DNA of 35,209 nucleotides from Planctomycetota bacterium (GCA_026386995.1 JAPLMO010000063.1:1-35209), one strand, 5' to 3'; shown: positions 21,709 through 30,480, numbered from the stretch's first letter. The notes: generated from the sequence alone by a model not told the origin. Made by a program: numbers and translations.

Positions 21709-22725
21709 ATGATCAGCGTAAGAGGCGTGGCGAGGGCGGTGGTGGCGGCGGCGGTGTGTGTGTTTCTGGTCTCGGCCGCCGAGGCGGTGGTCAACATCCA
21801 GACCATCCCCGTGGGCAATCCGGGCAATACGGCGGATATTCACGGTGCGGGCTCCGGCGCGGTGGCCTACACATACAACATCGGCAAGTTCGAGGTTACG
21901 GCCGGTCAGTACACGGGGTTCCTCACCGCCGTGGCCAAGACCGACACCTACGGGCTGTACAACACGGAAATGTCGCGGACCGACAACGGCAGCGGGATCA
22001 CGCGGAGCGGCTCCTCGGGCAGTTACGCCTACAGCGTCGATCCGGCCTTCGTCAACCGTCCGGTGAACTATGTGAGTTGGGGCGATTCGGCCCGTTTCGC
22101 CAACTGGCTGCACAACGGCCAGCCGACGACGGGCGGGCAGGGCCTGAGCACGACCGAGGACGGGGCGTACTACCTCAACGGCGCGACGAGCAGTGCCCAA
22201 CTTATAGCCGTCAGCCGCGAGGCGGATTGGAAGTGGGCGATCACCAGCGCGGATGAGTGGTACAAGGCGGCGTACCATAAGAACGATGGCGTGACGGGCA
22301 ACTACTGGGATTATCCCACGGGCAGTAACACGGCCCCAGGGCGGGACATGGCCGACGCATCCGGCAACAACGCCAACTATTTCTGGGACTGGTACATCGG
22401 TATCTACCCCATCGATTCCGGCAAGTACACCACGGTCGCCGGCGAGTTCCAGAACTCCGACAGCCCCTACGGCACGTTCGACCAGGGCGGTAACGTCTGG
22501 GAGTGGAACGAGGCGATCCTGTACGGGTCCGATCGCGGCCAGCGGGGCGGGTCGTTCGGCCACAACGTCAAGTACCTGCACACGACGAATCAGTACATCT
22601 CCTCCCCGACGATCGAGGCCAGCACTTACGGGTTCCGTGTCTCCGAGGTTCCTGAGCCGGCTACAATGAGCCTGCTGGCACTGGGCGGGCTGGCGCTTGT
22701 GGCGCGGCGGCGCGGGCGGAAGTAA
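21709..22725 (+). CDS. PEP-CTERM protein with formylglycine-enzyme-like (SUMF1) domain
   Basis: A 338-residue exported protein. AAGGAG sits seven bases before the ATG at 21709. The signal peptide covers about residues 1-25 (ARAVVAAAVCVFLVSAAEA). The middle is a formylglycine-generating-enzyme/sulfatase-modifying-factor fold: GKFEVTAGQYTGFL near 60, PVNYVSWGDSARFANWLH near 120, TSADEWYKAAYHKN near 183, GNVWEWNEA near 263, RGGSFGHN near 280 and YGFRVSEV near 307. In active enzymes the segment after RGGS carries catalytic cysteines; here it reads RGGSFGHN, so catalysis is unlikely. The C-terminus is a textbook PEP-CTERM sorting signal: VPEPATM, a hydrophobic helix, then RRRGRK, which an exosortase would cut. 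Monocistronic, with its own terminator. Confidence 0.93.
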   Translation: MISVRGVARAVVAAAVCVFLVSAAEAVVNIQTIPVGNPGNTADIHGAGSGAVAYTYNIGKFEVTAGQYTGFLTAVAKTDTYGLYNTEMSRTDNGSGITRSGSSGSYAYSVDPAFVNRPVNYVSWGDSARFANWLHNGQPTTGGQGLSTTEDGAYYLNGATSSAQLIAVSREADWKWAITSADEWYKAAYHKNDGVTGNYWDYPTGSNTAPGRDMADASGNNANYFWDWYIGIYPIDSGKYTTVAGEFQNSDSPYGTFDQGGNVWEWNEAILYGSDRGQRGGSFGHNVKYLHTTNQYISSPTIEASTYGFRVSEVPEPATMSLLALGGLALVARRRGRK

Positions 22726-22748
22726 CCTCAAGTCGAGCGGCAACCTTT

Positions 22749-22782
22749 GGCGGGCGGCTCTACACGGGCCGCCCGCCGTTTT
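22749..22782 (+). terminator. Intrinsic terminator after the PEP-CTERM gene
   Basis: GGCGGGCGGC (22749-22758) pairs perfectly with GCCGCCCGCC (22768-22777), followed by GTTTT. It lies 24 bases after the stop codon. Confidence 0.85.
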
Positions 22783-22802
22783 GCCGCCAGGCATGCCCAG
22801 CC

Positions 22803-22864
22803 CGTAGCGCGGGGGTTTATCCCCCGCGCCTTCCTTAACGCGGGGCACAAGGCCCCGCGCTACG
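22803..22864. repeat. Paired-hairpin element, CGTAGCGCGGGG type
   Basis: CGTAGCGCGGGGG with CCCCCGCG (22803-22828) and CGCGGGG with CCCCGCGCTACG (22839-22864) face each other. The outer CGTAGCGCGGGG/CCCCGCGCTACG is perfect. Part of the 548-base gap from 22726 to 23273, which also holds the elements at 22918 and 23119 and no gene. Confidence 0.82.
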
Positions 22865-22917
22865 GTGCGTACCCGCCCAGGCCGGTAAACTCCGACCCGC
22901 CGCGCAAAGCGCGCGTT

Positions 22918-23007
22918 TATTTAGCCCCCGGTGAATACACCGGGGGCGGCGCGGCCACAAGCGCCCTCCCGCGTGCCGCCCCCCGTGTATTCACGGGGGG
23001 CTAAATA
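22918..23007. repeat. Paired-hairpin element, TATTTAGCCCCC type
   Basis: TATTTAGCCCCC/GGGGGGCTAAATA form the ends. Hairpin 1 stem is GCCCCCGGTG/CACCGGGGGC with loop AATA. Hairpin 2 stem is GCCCCCCGTG/CACGGGGGGC with loop TATT. Read in the same orientation the two hairpins differ only by a swapped G-C pair. Confidence 0.85.
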
Positions 23008-23056
23008 GGGCCGAGGGCCGCGCAAATCGCAATCCTGCGCTGTCGTACTTGGTACG

Positions 23057-23082
23057 CCCGCTCGCCCAGTCGAGTCTTCGAC
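23057..23082. repeat. 26-bp sequence shared with 3573-3598
   Basis: Identical to the intergenic stretch at 3573-3598 and contains GTCGA-GTCT-TCGAC, a short hairpin. No coding role seen. Confidence 0.75.
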
Positions 23083-23118
23083 TTGCATGGCCGCCGGCCG
23101 CGTGTAGAATAGTAGCCT

Positions 23119-23230
23119 GTCAGTTCTTAATCTGTGGGTGCCACGGCTGCGCAGTTTGCAGCCGTGGTCGTCGGCAGGGAAACACGGCTGCAAACTGCGC
23201 AGCCGTGGCACCCACATAATTAGAGTTGAC
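23119..23230. mobile_element. MITE-like element, GTCA…GGGTGCCACGG type
   Basis: Ends GTCAGTTCTTAATCTGTGGG and, inverted, GTCAACTCTAATTATGTGGG. Two facing hairpins of GTGCCACGGCTGCGCAG type lie inside (23134-23167 and 23183-23215). A close relative sits between hypA and hypB at 33829-33942. It ends 43 bases before the GTPase gene and may form part of its 5' region. Confidence 0.75.
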
Positions 23231-23273
23231 GGACTAATAGGGCGAGTTGGGCACCTGTTGAGGTCGCAAGGCT

Positions 23274-24245
23274 ATGGCACTCAATCTGACGCCGATGTAT
23301 CTGAAGGCCGAGGAGGTGTATCGCAAGGCCAAGACGAATGCCGAGAAACTCGCCGCCCTCGAGGAGATGTACGCCCTCCTTCCCAAGCACAAGGCGTCGG
23401 AGAAGATGCAGGCGGACCTCAAGACCCGCATGTCGAAACTCCGCCAGGCCGGCGAGCCGCCCAAGGCCCACGGCGGCATAGACCTCTTTCACGTCGATAA
23501 GCACGGGGCAGGGCAGTTCGTCCTCCTCGGCATGCCCAACAGCGGCAAGAGCGCCCTGGTGGGCAGCCTGACGAAGGCCCACGTAACCATCGCAGCGTAC
23601 CCGTTCTCAACGCACGCCCCGGTGCCGGGGATGATGGCGTTCGAGGACATCCAGATTCAGATTGTCGACATGCCGCCCGTGACGGCCGAGGGGCCCATGC
23701 CCGGCATGGTCGGTGCGCTGAAGGCGGCCGACGGCATCATCGTCTGCATCGACCTTGCGGCCGACGTGCTGGAACAGGTCGACGTGTGCATGGGCCTGCT
23801 GGAGGCCCGAGGCATCGTGCCCCTCGGCCGGGAGGCCCCCGAGGGGGGCATGGCCAAGCGCATGCTTATCGTCGGCGCCAAGGTGGACCTGCCCGGCGTG
23901 GCCGACAGTTTTCAGGCCCTGAAGGAACTCCACGGCGGCATCGCCCCGATGGTGGCCGTCAGCACCGAGACGAGCGAGGGCCTGGGTGAAATTCCCCGAC
24001 AGTGCTTCAAGTTGCTCGACGTGATCCGCATCTACTCGAAGGAGCCCGGCAAGCCGCCCGACAAGGGAAAACCGTTCGTTCTGCCGCGCGGCAGCACCGT
24101 CCTCGACTTGGCCAACGTCATCCACCATGACATTGCGGCGAACCTGAAGCGTGCGCGGATCTGGGGGAATAACGTGTACGAGGGCCAGTCCGTGCCCCGC
24201 GAACACGTCCTGTCGGACCGCGACATTATTGAATTGCACGTGTGA
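23274..24245 (+). CDS. DRG/Obg-family GTPase with C-terminal TGS domain
   Basis: A 323-residue translational-type GTPase resembling the DRG/Rbg branch of the Obg family. An N-terminal helical hairpin (residues 1-65) precedes the G domain: G1 loop LLGMPNSGKSALV near 83, switch region with AAYPFSTHAPVPG near 106, G3 IVDMPP near 128 (usual DxPG, here DMPP), and G4 GAKVDL near 203 in place of NKxD. The C-terminal TGS domain includes FVLPRGSTVLDLANVIHHDI and ends VLSDRDIIELHV, which is standard. Family members associate with ribosomes or RNA. The altered G3 and G4 positions suggest unusual nucleotide handling. The start follows GAGGTCGCAAGGCT. It is not coupled to the pilus genes 190 bases downstream. 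Confidence 0.85.
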   Translation: MALNLTPMYLKAEEVYRKAKTNAEKLAALEEMYALLPKHKASEKMQADLKTRMSKLRQAGEPPKAHGGIDLFHVDKHGAGQFVLLGMPNSGKSALVGSLTKAHVTIAAYPFSTHAPVPGMMAFEDIQIQIVDMPPVTAEGPMPGMVGALKAADGIIVCIDLAADVLEQVDVCMGLLEARGIVPLGREAPEGGMAKRMLIVGAKVDLPGVADSFQALKELHGGIAPMVAVSTETSEGLGEIPRQCFKLLDVIRIYSKEPGKPPDKGKPFVLPRGSTVLDLANVIHHDIAANLKRARIWGNNVYEGQSVPREHVLSDRDIIELHV

Positions 24246-24436
24246 GGGTTGATATTGGGCTTGACGATTTGCTCCAGGGCGGGTTTAATTGCACGCAAGC
24301 CAAGTTGCGACCGCGGGTTACACGATTGCGGGGTAAACCAGCGGAGGCAGTCTTTCCAATCGGGGTTGGAGTGGGGGTCTTTGGCCGGCGAGGCGCCGGC
24401 ATCAGTGCATACCTTTTTTGTCTCTGCGAGGTGATC

Positions 24437-26146
24437 ATGCCGGGACCGCGGAAACGTATCGGTGAGATTCTCAAAGAGTGGGGCAAGATCACCGAGAGGC
24501 AACTCACCGACGCCGTTGCGCGGCAGGCTCGAAGCGGGCGGCGGATAGGTGAAATCCTCATGGCCACCGGCGCCTGCACCGAAGAGGACATCAGCCGCGC
24601 ACTGGCCCTCCAGTTCGACATGGAGTTCATCGACCTCGATGTTGCCACCATCAAGCCGGAAGTTCTGGAGATGATGCCGGAAGCGATGATGAAGGAGTAC
24701 CAGATCGTCCCGCTGGAGTACAAGGACGGCCGGCTGAAGGTGGCCATTACGGACCCGCTGGACCTGGAATCGGTGGACGCGATGCGGTTCCGGCTGAACA
24801 TGGACGTGGACTGCGTCCTGGCGGCCCGTGAGAAGGTCCATGCGATTATCAAGGGTTACACGGAGGACGCGGAGTCGGAGACGGTGGATACGATGCTCCA
24901 GGAGTTCACGTCGACGGACGTGGACTTCGTGGACCGCGGCGAGAAGGGGGCCGCGCTGAACGCCGAGTCGGCCCCGATCATCCGCCTGGTGCAATTGATG
25001 ATCACCGAGGCGGTCCGGATGCGGGCGAGCGACATTCACATCGAGCCGCTGGCCAACCGCATCCGCGTGCGGTACCGCATCGACGGCGTCTGCATCGAGC
25101 GCGACGCCCCGCCCAAACGGCTCCAGGGGTCGATTACGACCCGCGTGAAACTGATGTCGGGGATGCAGATCGAGGAAAAGCGCATCCCCCAGGACGGCCG
25201 TATCCGTATGAAACTCGACGGCGCGGACCTGGACTTCCGCGTCTCGACCCTGCCGGCCTACCACGGCGAAAGCATCGTGCTGCGTATTCTGCGGCGGGAG
25301 TCCATCACCGTCGGCCTCGACGGCCTGGGTTTCCTGCCCGACGACTTCGAGGTCTTCCAGAAGTTGATCGAGCGTCCGAACGGCATTCTGCTGGTCACGG
25401 GGCCCACCGGCTCGGGCAAGACCACCACCCTGTACTCCGCCCTGAACAAGTTGAATACCCCCGACCGCAAGATCATCACGGCCGAGGACCCGGTGGAATA
25501 CCACATCTCGGGCATTAACCAGGTTCAGGTGAACGAGACGATCCACCTGACGTTTCAGCGGATTCTGCGTGCGATGTTGCGTCAGGCGCCCAACGTGATC
25601 CTGGTTGGCGAAATCCGCGATATTGAGACCGCCGAGATGGCCATCCAGGCCGCTTTGACCGGACACTTGGTATTCAGTACGCTTCATACCAACGACGCGC
25701 CCAGTGCGATCACCCGTTTGATCGATATGGGCGTCAAGCCGTTCCTGGTGGCCAGTTCGATCCAGGCCGTGATGGCCCAGCGGCTGATCCGCGTCCTGTG
25801 CCCCGAGTGCAGAGAAAAGGACGAACAGGTCGACCTGGGGACCCTCCGGGCGATGGGCGTCACGGAGGAGCAGTTGAGCAAGGCGACGTTCTTCCGGCCC
25901 GCGGGTTGCCCGAAGTGTCATAATATGGGGTATCGCGGCCGTTTGGGCATCTTCGAGATCATGGTCTTGAATACGGAACTGAGAGAATTGGCCTTCAAGC
26001 ACCGTCCGTTGAGCGAGATGAGACAGGCGGCCCGCCTCCTGGGTATGCGGACCCTGCTGGAAGACGGCTTGATTAAGATTATGCGCGGCATTACCACACT
26101 GGAGGAGGTCCTCGGGATGGCCGCAAAAGAAGGGACCACGACCTAG
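24437..26146 (+). CDS. PilB/GspE-type assembly ATPase, copy 1
   Basis: A 569-residue hexameric ATPase that powers pilus or pseudopilus extension at the inner membrane. The N-terminal GspE/MshE domain occupies residues about 5-150 (IGEILKEWGKITERQL; IVPLEYKDGRLKVAITDP). The catalytic core shows ASDIHIEP near 198, Walker A GPTGSGKTTT at 322-331, the Asp box ITAEDPVEY near 352, Walker B VILVGEIRDIETAEMA near 392, and the His box STLHTNDAPSAITRL near 418. The zinc-binding tetracysteine is CPECREKD…CPKC (residues about 455-495). The ATG at 24437 is preceded by GCGAGGTGATC. First gene of the pilus cluster; pilT follows after 92 bases. Whether it belongs to a type IV pilus or a type II secretion system cannot be decided from sequence alone. 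Confidence 0.93.
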   Translation: MPGPRKRIGEILKEWGKITERQLTDAVARQARSGRRIGEILMATGACTEEDISRALALQFDMEFIDLDVATIKPEVLEMMPEAMMKEYQIVPLEYKDGRLKVAITDPLDLESVDAMRFRLNMDVDCVLAAREKVHAIIKGYTEDAESETVDTMLQEFTSTDVDFVDRGEKGAALNAESAPIIRLVQLMITEAVRMRASDIHIEPLANRIRVRYRIDGVCIERDAPPKRLQGSITTRVKLMSGMQIEEKRIPQDGRIRMKLDGADLDFRVSTLPAYHGESIVLRILRRESITVGLDGLGFLPDDFEVFQKLIERPNGILLVTGPTGSGKTTTLYSALNKLNTPDRKIITAEDPVEYHISGINQVQVNETIHLTFQRILRAMLRQAPNVILVGEIRDIETAEMAIQAALTGHLVFSTLHTNDAPSAITRLIDMGVKPFLVASSIQAVMAQRLIRVLCPECREKDEQVDLGTLRAMGVTEEQLSKATFFRPAGCPKCHNMGYRGRLGIFEIMVLNTELRELAFKHRPLSEMRQAARLLGMRTLLEDGLIKIMRGITTLEEVLGMAAKEGTTT

Positions 26147-26238
26147 ACATAAGGTTTGACGGCTTGCCGCGGTTGCCGTTGTGCCTGTCAGTCTCCTAGA
26201 ATTGAAGTGTCGCACGGGGCGTTTGCAAGGACGGGGCT

Positions 26239-27384
26239 ATGATTCAGATCGATAAACTGCTTCAGTTCGTCATCGCGAAGAATGGCTCGGACCTGCATCT
26301 GCACGTCGGCCGCGCGCCCGTCGTACGTCTCCACGGCCGCCTGAAGTCCCTGGAGACCGAGACTCTCGGCCCCGAGGACACCGTCACCCTGATGCGGAGC
26401 ATCACCCCCGACCGCAACCAGCAGGAACTCGACGAGGTCGGCTCGACGGACTTCGGCTTCGGTTACCAGGACAAGGCACGGTTCCGCGTGGCGGTGTTCA
26501 AGCAGAAGGGGCACATCAGCATGGCGCTGCGGCTGATCCCTTCGCGGCTGATGACGCTGAAGGAAATCGGCCTGCCGGACATCGTGGAGTCCCTGCTGTG
26601 CCGCCAGAGGGGCCTTTTCCTCGTCACGGGCCCGACCGGGTCCGGCAAAACGACCACCCTGGCGTCGATGATCAACTACATCAACGAGAACTTCGACCGG
26701 CACATCATTACGATCGAAGAGCCGATCGAGTACTTTCACTCGCACAAGAAGTCGATGATCAACCAGCGCGAACTGGGCACCGACGTGATCAGTTTCGAGG
26801 AAGGCGTGCGGCGGGCGCTGCGGGCCGACCCCGACGTCATCCTGATCGGCGAAATGCGCGACCTGCACACGATGGAAGCCGCCGTCCGGGCCGCCGAAAC
26901 CGGCCACCTGGTCTTCTCCACGCTTCATACCACGGGTGCCGCCGGCACGGTCAACCGCATCGTCGATGCGTTCCCGGTCGAACAGAAGGACATGATCCGC
27001 GTCCAGTTGGCCAGTTGCCTCATGGCCGTCATCAGCCAGACGCTCGTGCCGCGCATCGACATGCCCGGCCGTATCGCGGCCTACGAGTTCATGTTGATCA
27101 AGCCGGCCGCGCAGAACCTCATCCGCAAGAACGAGCCGTACCGGCTGGAGTCCTACATCCAGACCGGCCGCAAGTACGGCATGCAGTTGCTCGACGAGTC
27201 GCTCTGGGACATGTACTCGCGCCGGATCATTTCGGCGGACGAAATGCTGATCCAGGCGCAGCGCCCGGAAGAGATTGGCGAAAAACTGTCGGAGACGGCC
27301 GAGGGGCGCGAGGCGCTGAAACGCTCGCGCGGCCTCGTCGACGAGAGCGACCTGAAGGCGTTCCAGAGGACCGCCGCACGGTAA
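26239..27384 (+). CDS. pilT: PilT-type retraction ATPase
   Basis: A 381-residue ATPase of the PilT/PilU group, which disassembles type IV pili to generate retraction. It lacks the long N-terminal domain and the cysteine zinc site of PilB, as expected. Motifs are SDLHLHVGRAPVVRLHG at residue 17, TDFGFGYQDKARFRV near 70, Walker A GPTGSGKTTT at 131-140, IEEPIEY near 160, Walker B VILIGEMRD near 203, and HLVFSTLHTTGAAGTVNRI near 225. The C-terminal AAQNLIRKNEPYRLESYIQT corresponds to the AIRNLIRE retraction motif. Its presence between two PilB-type ATPases argues for a dynamic pilus rather than a pure secretion system. Confidence 0.95.
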   Translation: MIQIDKLLQFVIAKNGSDLHLHVGRAPVVRLHGRLKSLETETLGPEDTVTLMRSITPDRNQQELDEVGSTDFGFGYQDKARFRVAVFKQKGHISMALRLIPSRLMTLKEIGLPDIVESLLCRQRGLFLVTGPTGSGKTTTLASMINYINENFDRHIITIEEPIEYFHSHKKSMINQRELGTDVISFEEGVRRALRADPDVILIGEMRDLHTMEAAVRAAETGHLVFSTLHTTGAAGTVNRIVDAFPVEQKDMIRVQLASCLMAVISQTLVPRIDMPGRIAAYEFMLIKPAAQNLIRKNEPYRLESYIQTGRKYGMQLLDESLWDMYSRRIISADEMLIQAQRPEEIGEKLSETAEGREALKRSRGLVDESDLKAFQRTAAR

Positions 27385-27415
27385 TGACACCGGCGGAGAT
27401 CGGAGAGGGCTGAGC

Positions 27416-29152
27416 GTGAGCCGCGCATCTTCCAAGGAGCCTGTGGGCGCCGGGCTGAAACGCAAACGCCTCGGAGAAGTCCTGGTCTCCATGGGCAAGG
27501 TCAAGCCCGACCAGGTCAACGAGGCCCTCAAGGTCCAGAAAGACAAGGGCGGCGCCATCGGCGCCGTACTCGTCGACCTGGGCTACTGCGACCAGTCCGA
27601 CGTCACGGCGGCGCTGGCGGTCCAGATGGGCATGCGCCGCGTGGAACTCGACGAACTCGAGATTCCACCCGAGGTCATCGAGAAACTCGACGCGATGACC
27701 GCCCGCAGTTACAGCGTCGTCCCCATCGAGTTCGACCTGGGGCGGCTGACCGTGGTGATGGCCGACCCCAACAACTTCCGCGCCATCGACGAACTGCGCA
27801 CCCTGCTGGGATACGAGGTCGTGCCCGCCGTGGCCGACTCGGCGGCGGTCGTCCGCGCCCTCGACAAGTACTACGCCCAGGCCGAGTCCGTCGAGCAGGT
27901 GATCGACGAACTCGGTTCCACCGCCGAGTGGATCGCCGAGCACGAAAACAGCATCGACCTGGAAGACATCCGGGCGATGAGCGAGAGCCAGCCCGTCAAG
28001 AAACTACTGAACCTGGTGCTCCTGGCCGCCATCCGCGACAAGGCATCCGACATCCACTTCGAGCCGTTCGAGGACGAGTTCAAGATGCGGTACCGCATCG
28101 ACGGCGTCCTTTACGAGATGGTCCCGCCGCCCAGGCACATCGCCCTGGCCGTGGCGAGCCGCATCAAGGTCATGAGCAACCTCGACATCGCCGAGCGGCG
28201 CGTTCCCCAGGACGGCCGTATCGAACTGACCGTGGGCGGCAAGCCTGTGGACCTGCGCGTCTCGGTCCTGCCCACCATGTTCGGCGAAAGCGTCGTCATG
28301 CGCGTCCTGGACCGGTCGCAAGTCGAGTTGGATGTAACCAAGATCGGCCTGCGCGACGAAGAACAGAAGGTCGTCGACGATCTCATTCACCGGCCAAACG
28401 GCATCGTCATCGTTACGGGGCCGACCGGCTCGGGCAAGACGACCACGCTGTACTCGGCCCTGTCGGCGATCAACTCCCCCGACGTCAAGATCATCACGAC
28501 GGAAGACCCCGTCGAGTACGATATCGACGGCCTCATCCAGGTCCAGATCAACCCGGACATCGGCTTGACGTTCGCGCGGTGCCTGCGGCACATCCTGCGG
28601 CAGGACCCCGACATCATCCTCGTGGGCGAGATCCGCGACATCGAGACCGCCCAGATCGCCATTCACGCATCCCTGACCGGCCACCTCGTGTTCTCCACGC
28701 TTCACACCAACGACGCCCCGACGGCGATCACGCGCCTCCTGGACCTCGGGCTGGAGCCCTTCCTGGTGACGGCGACCCTGGAAGCCGTCGTCGCCCAACG
28801 CCTGGTCCGCAAGATCTGCACCAAGTGCCGCGCCGAGTTCGAGCCGACCGAAGACATGCTCTGGGAACTCGACCTGACGCCCGAAGAGGTGCGCGGCCGC
28901 ACGTTCTACTTCGGCAGGGGTTGTGACGGCTGCAACAATACCGGCTACAGGGGCCGGATGGGCCTGTTCGAGATCATGCACATGGACGACCAGTTGCGCG
29001 ACCTGATTCTGCACGAGTCGTCGACGAACGTGATCCGCGAAGAGGCCCACAAGCGCGGCATGAGGAGTCTGAGAGACGCGGGCCTCATGGCCATTTACGA
29101 CGGGGCGACGACCATCGAGGAGGTCGTCAAGGCCACCGTCATCGATACATAA
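27416..29152 (+). CDS. PilB/GspE-type assembly ATPase, copy 2
   Basis: A 578-residue paralogue of the ATPase at 24437. It starts at a GTG (27416) with GGAGAGGG eight bases upstream. The N-terminal GspE domain covers about residues 15-160 (LGEVLVSMGKVKPDQV; VVPIEFDLGRLTVVMADP). The core has ASDIHFEPFEDEFKMRYRID near 223, Walker A GPTGSGKTTT at 335-344, TTEDPVEYDIDG near 364, VGEIRDIETAQIAIH near 405, STLHTNDAPTAITRL near 430, and a tetracysteine CTKCRAEF…CDGCNN. All catalytic positions appear intact. It lies 31 bases after pilT and 27 bases before the pilC-like gene, so it is probably the partner of that platform protein. Confidence 0.94.
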   Translation: MSRASSKEPVGAGLKRKRLGEVLVSMGKVKPDQVNEALKVQKDKGGAIGAVLVDLGYCDQSDVTAALAVQMGMRRVELDELEIPPEVIEKLDAMTARSYSVVPIEFDLGRLTVVMADPNNFRAIDELRTLLGYEVVPAVADSAAVVRALDKYYAQAESVEQVIDELGSTAEWIAEHENSIDLEDIRAMSESQPVKKLLNLVLLAAIRDKASDIHFEPFEDEFKMRYRIDGVLYEMVPPPRHIALAVASRIKVMSNLDIAERRVPQDGRIELTVGGKPVDLRVSVLPTMFGESVVMRVLDRSQVELDVTKIGLRDEEQKVVDDLIHRPNGIVIVTGPTGSGKTTTLYSALSAINSPDVKIITTEDPVEYDIDGLIQVQINPDIGLTFARCLRHILRQDPDIILVGEIRDIETAQIAIHASLTGHLVFSTLHTNDAPTAITRLLDLGLEPFLVTATLEAVVAQRLVRKICTKCRAEFEPTEDMLWELDLTPEEVRGRTFYFGRGCDGCNNTGYRGRMGLFEIMHMDDQLRDLILHESSTNVIREEAHKRGMRSLRDAGLMAIYDGATTIEEVVKATVIDT

Positions 29153-29179
29153 CCGGGCAGGACGAAAAGGAGAGCGGCG

Positions 29180-30430
29180 ATGCCTGTGTTCCAGTACGAA
29201 GCGATGGATTCCAGGGGCCAGGAGGTGCGGGCCGAAGTCGAGGCCGTCAGCCAGGAAGAGGCCATCACCAAGATCCGGGCGCTGGGCCAGTTCCCGACTC
29301 AGGTCCGCGCTAAAGCCAGGAAAGGGCCGGCCGCCGCCGTGGCGGGACCCAAAAAAAAGGCCCGCGCGTTCGCCATCGGCCGCATCAACGCCAAGCAACT
29401 TACGCAATTCACGCGCCAGATGTCCACCCTTCAGGACGCAGGCCTCCCCATCCTGCGGAGCCTCCGCATCCTCGAAGGGCAGACCAAGCCGGGCGTCCTG
29501 AAGAACTCCCTTATGGACATCATTGAGGACGTCGAGGCCGGCTCGACCCTCTCCGAGGCGATGGAAAAGCACCCGAAGGCCTTCGACCGCCTGTACGTCT
29601 GCACCGTCCGGGCCGGCGAGGCGGGCGGCGTGCTGGACCAGATCCTGCGGAAACTCGCCGAGTTCATGGAGAAGGCCCAGGCCCTGAGGCGAAGGATCGT
29701 CGGCGCCATGGTCTATCCGGCGATGGTCATCGGTGTCGCGGTCCTGATCGTGTCGCTGATTATGGTCTTCATCGTTCCGAAGTTCGAGGAAATCTTTTTG
29801 CGGTTCGAGATCAAGAGCGGCCTGCCGGCGCCTACCAAACTGCTGATCGCCATCTCGCACGCCCTCTACGGGTACTGGTACCTGATACCGCTTATCCCGT
29901 TCAGTATCTGGCTGGGCATGCGCAGCCTGAAGGCGACGAACTTCGGCCGCTTCGGCCTCGACTGGATCAAGATGAAGATCCCGATTGTCGGCAGCATCGT
30001 CGGGCGCCAGGCCATCGCAAAGTTCTCGCGTACGCTGGGCACGCTGATTACCGCGGGCGTCCCGATCCTGGAGGCGCTGAACATCACGCGCGAAACGGTC
30101 GGCAACGAGGTGGTCTCGCGGGCGCTCCTCCAGGTCCACGACTCCATCCGTGAGGGCGAAAGCATCGCCGGCCCCTTGAGGACCAGCGGCGTCGTCGACC
30201 CCATCGTCGTCAACATGGTCGACGTCGGCGAGGAAACCGGTGAACTCGACAAGATGCTCATCAAGGTCGCCGACACGTACGACGAGGAAGTTGACCACCT
30301 CGTCGGCAGCCTCGTCAACGCCATGGAACCCATCATGATCATCTTCCTGGGCGGCACGATCGGGTTCATCGTAATTTCGCTGTTCCTTCCGCTGGTCGAC
30401 CTGATCAAGTTTGCCAGCGGCAAGAAGTAG
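29180..30430 (+). CDS. PilC/GspF-type inner-membrane platform protein
   Basis: A 416-residue polytopic protein on which the assembly ATPases act. The N-terminus PVFQYEAMDSRGQEVRAEVE is the standard start. Two GspF cytoplasmic domains are visible: LTQFTRQMSTLQDAGLPILR near 74 and the matching KFSRTLGTLITAGVPILEAL near 280. Membrane helices lie near 175-202 (MVYPAMVIGVAVLIVSLIMV), 232-250 and 380-408 (IMIIFLGGTIGFIVISLFLP). Between the first domain and the N-terminus there is a basic, Ala/Lys-rich linker (KARKGPAAAVAGPKKKARAF). AGGAGAG precedes the ATG. It is followed after 50 bases by the pseudopilin genes. Confidence 0.95.
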   Translation: MPVFQYEAMDSRGQEVRAEVEAVSQEEAITKIRALGQFPTQVRAKARKGPAAAVAGPKKKARAFAIGRINAKQLTQFTRQMSTLQDAGLPILRSLRILEGQTKPGVLKNSLMDIIEDVEAGSTLSEAMEKHPKAFDRLYVCTVRAGEAGGVLDQILRKLAEFMEKAQALRRRIVGAMVYPAMVIGVAVLIVSLIMVFIVPKFEEIFLRFEIKSGLPAPTKLLIAISHALYGYWYLIPLIPFSIWLGMRSLKATNFGRFGLDWIKMKIPIVGSIVGRQAIAKFSRTLGTLITAGVPILEALNITRETVGNEVVSRALLQVHDSIREGESIAGPLRTSGVVDPIVVNMVDVGEETGELDKMLIKVADTYDEEVDHLVGSLVNAMEPIMIIFLGGTIGFIVISLFLPLVDLIKFASGKK

Positions 30431-30480
30431 GCGGACGCCGGCCTCGGGCCCGGCCCGCCGGTGCGGCGAAGGAGACACAC

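Noticed and set aside
24032..26215. 727-codon minus-strand gene opposite the first PilB-type ATPase
   Set aside because: A shadow frame of a high-GC gene: His/Asp/Arg-rich composition and no domains, while the plus strand has a full ATPase.
28004..30478. 824-codon minus-strand gene opposite the second ATPase and pilC
   Set aside because: The same high-GC shadow effect across two well-supported genes.
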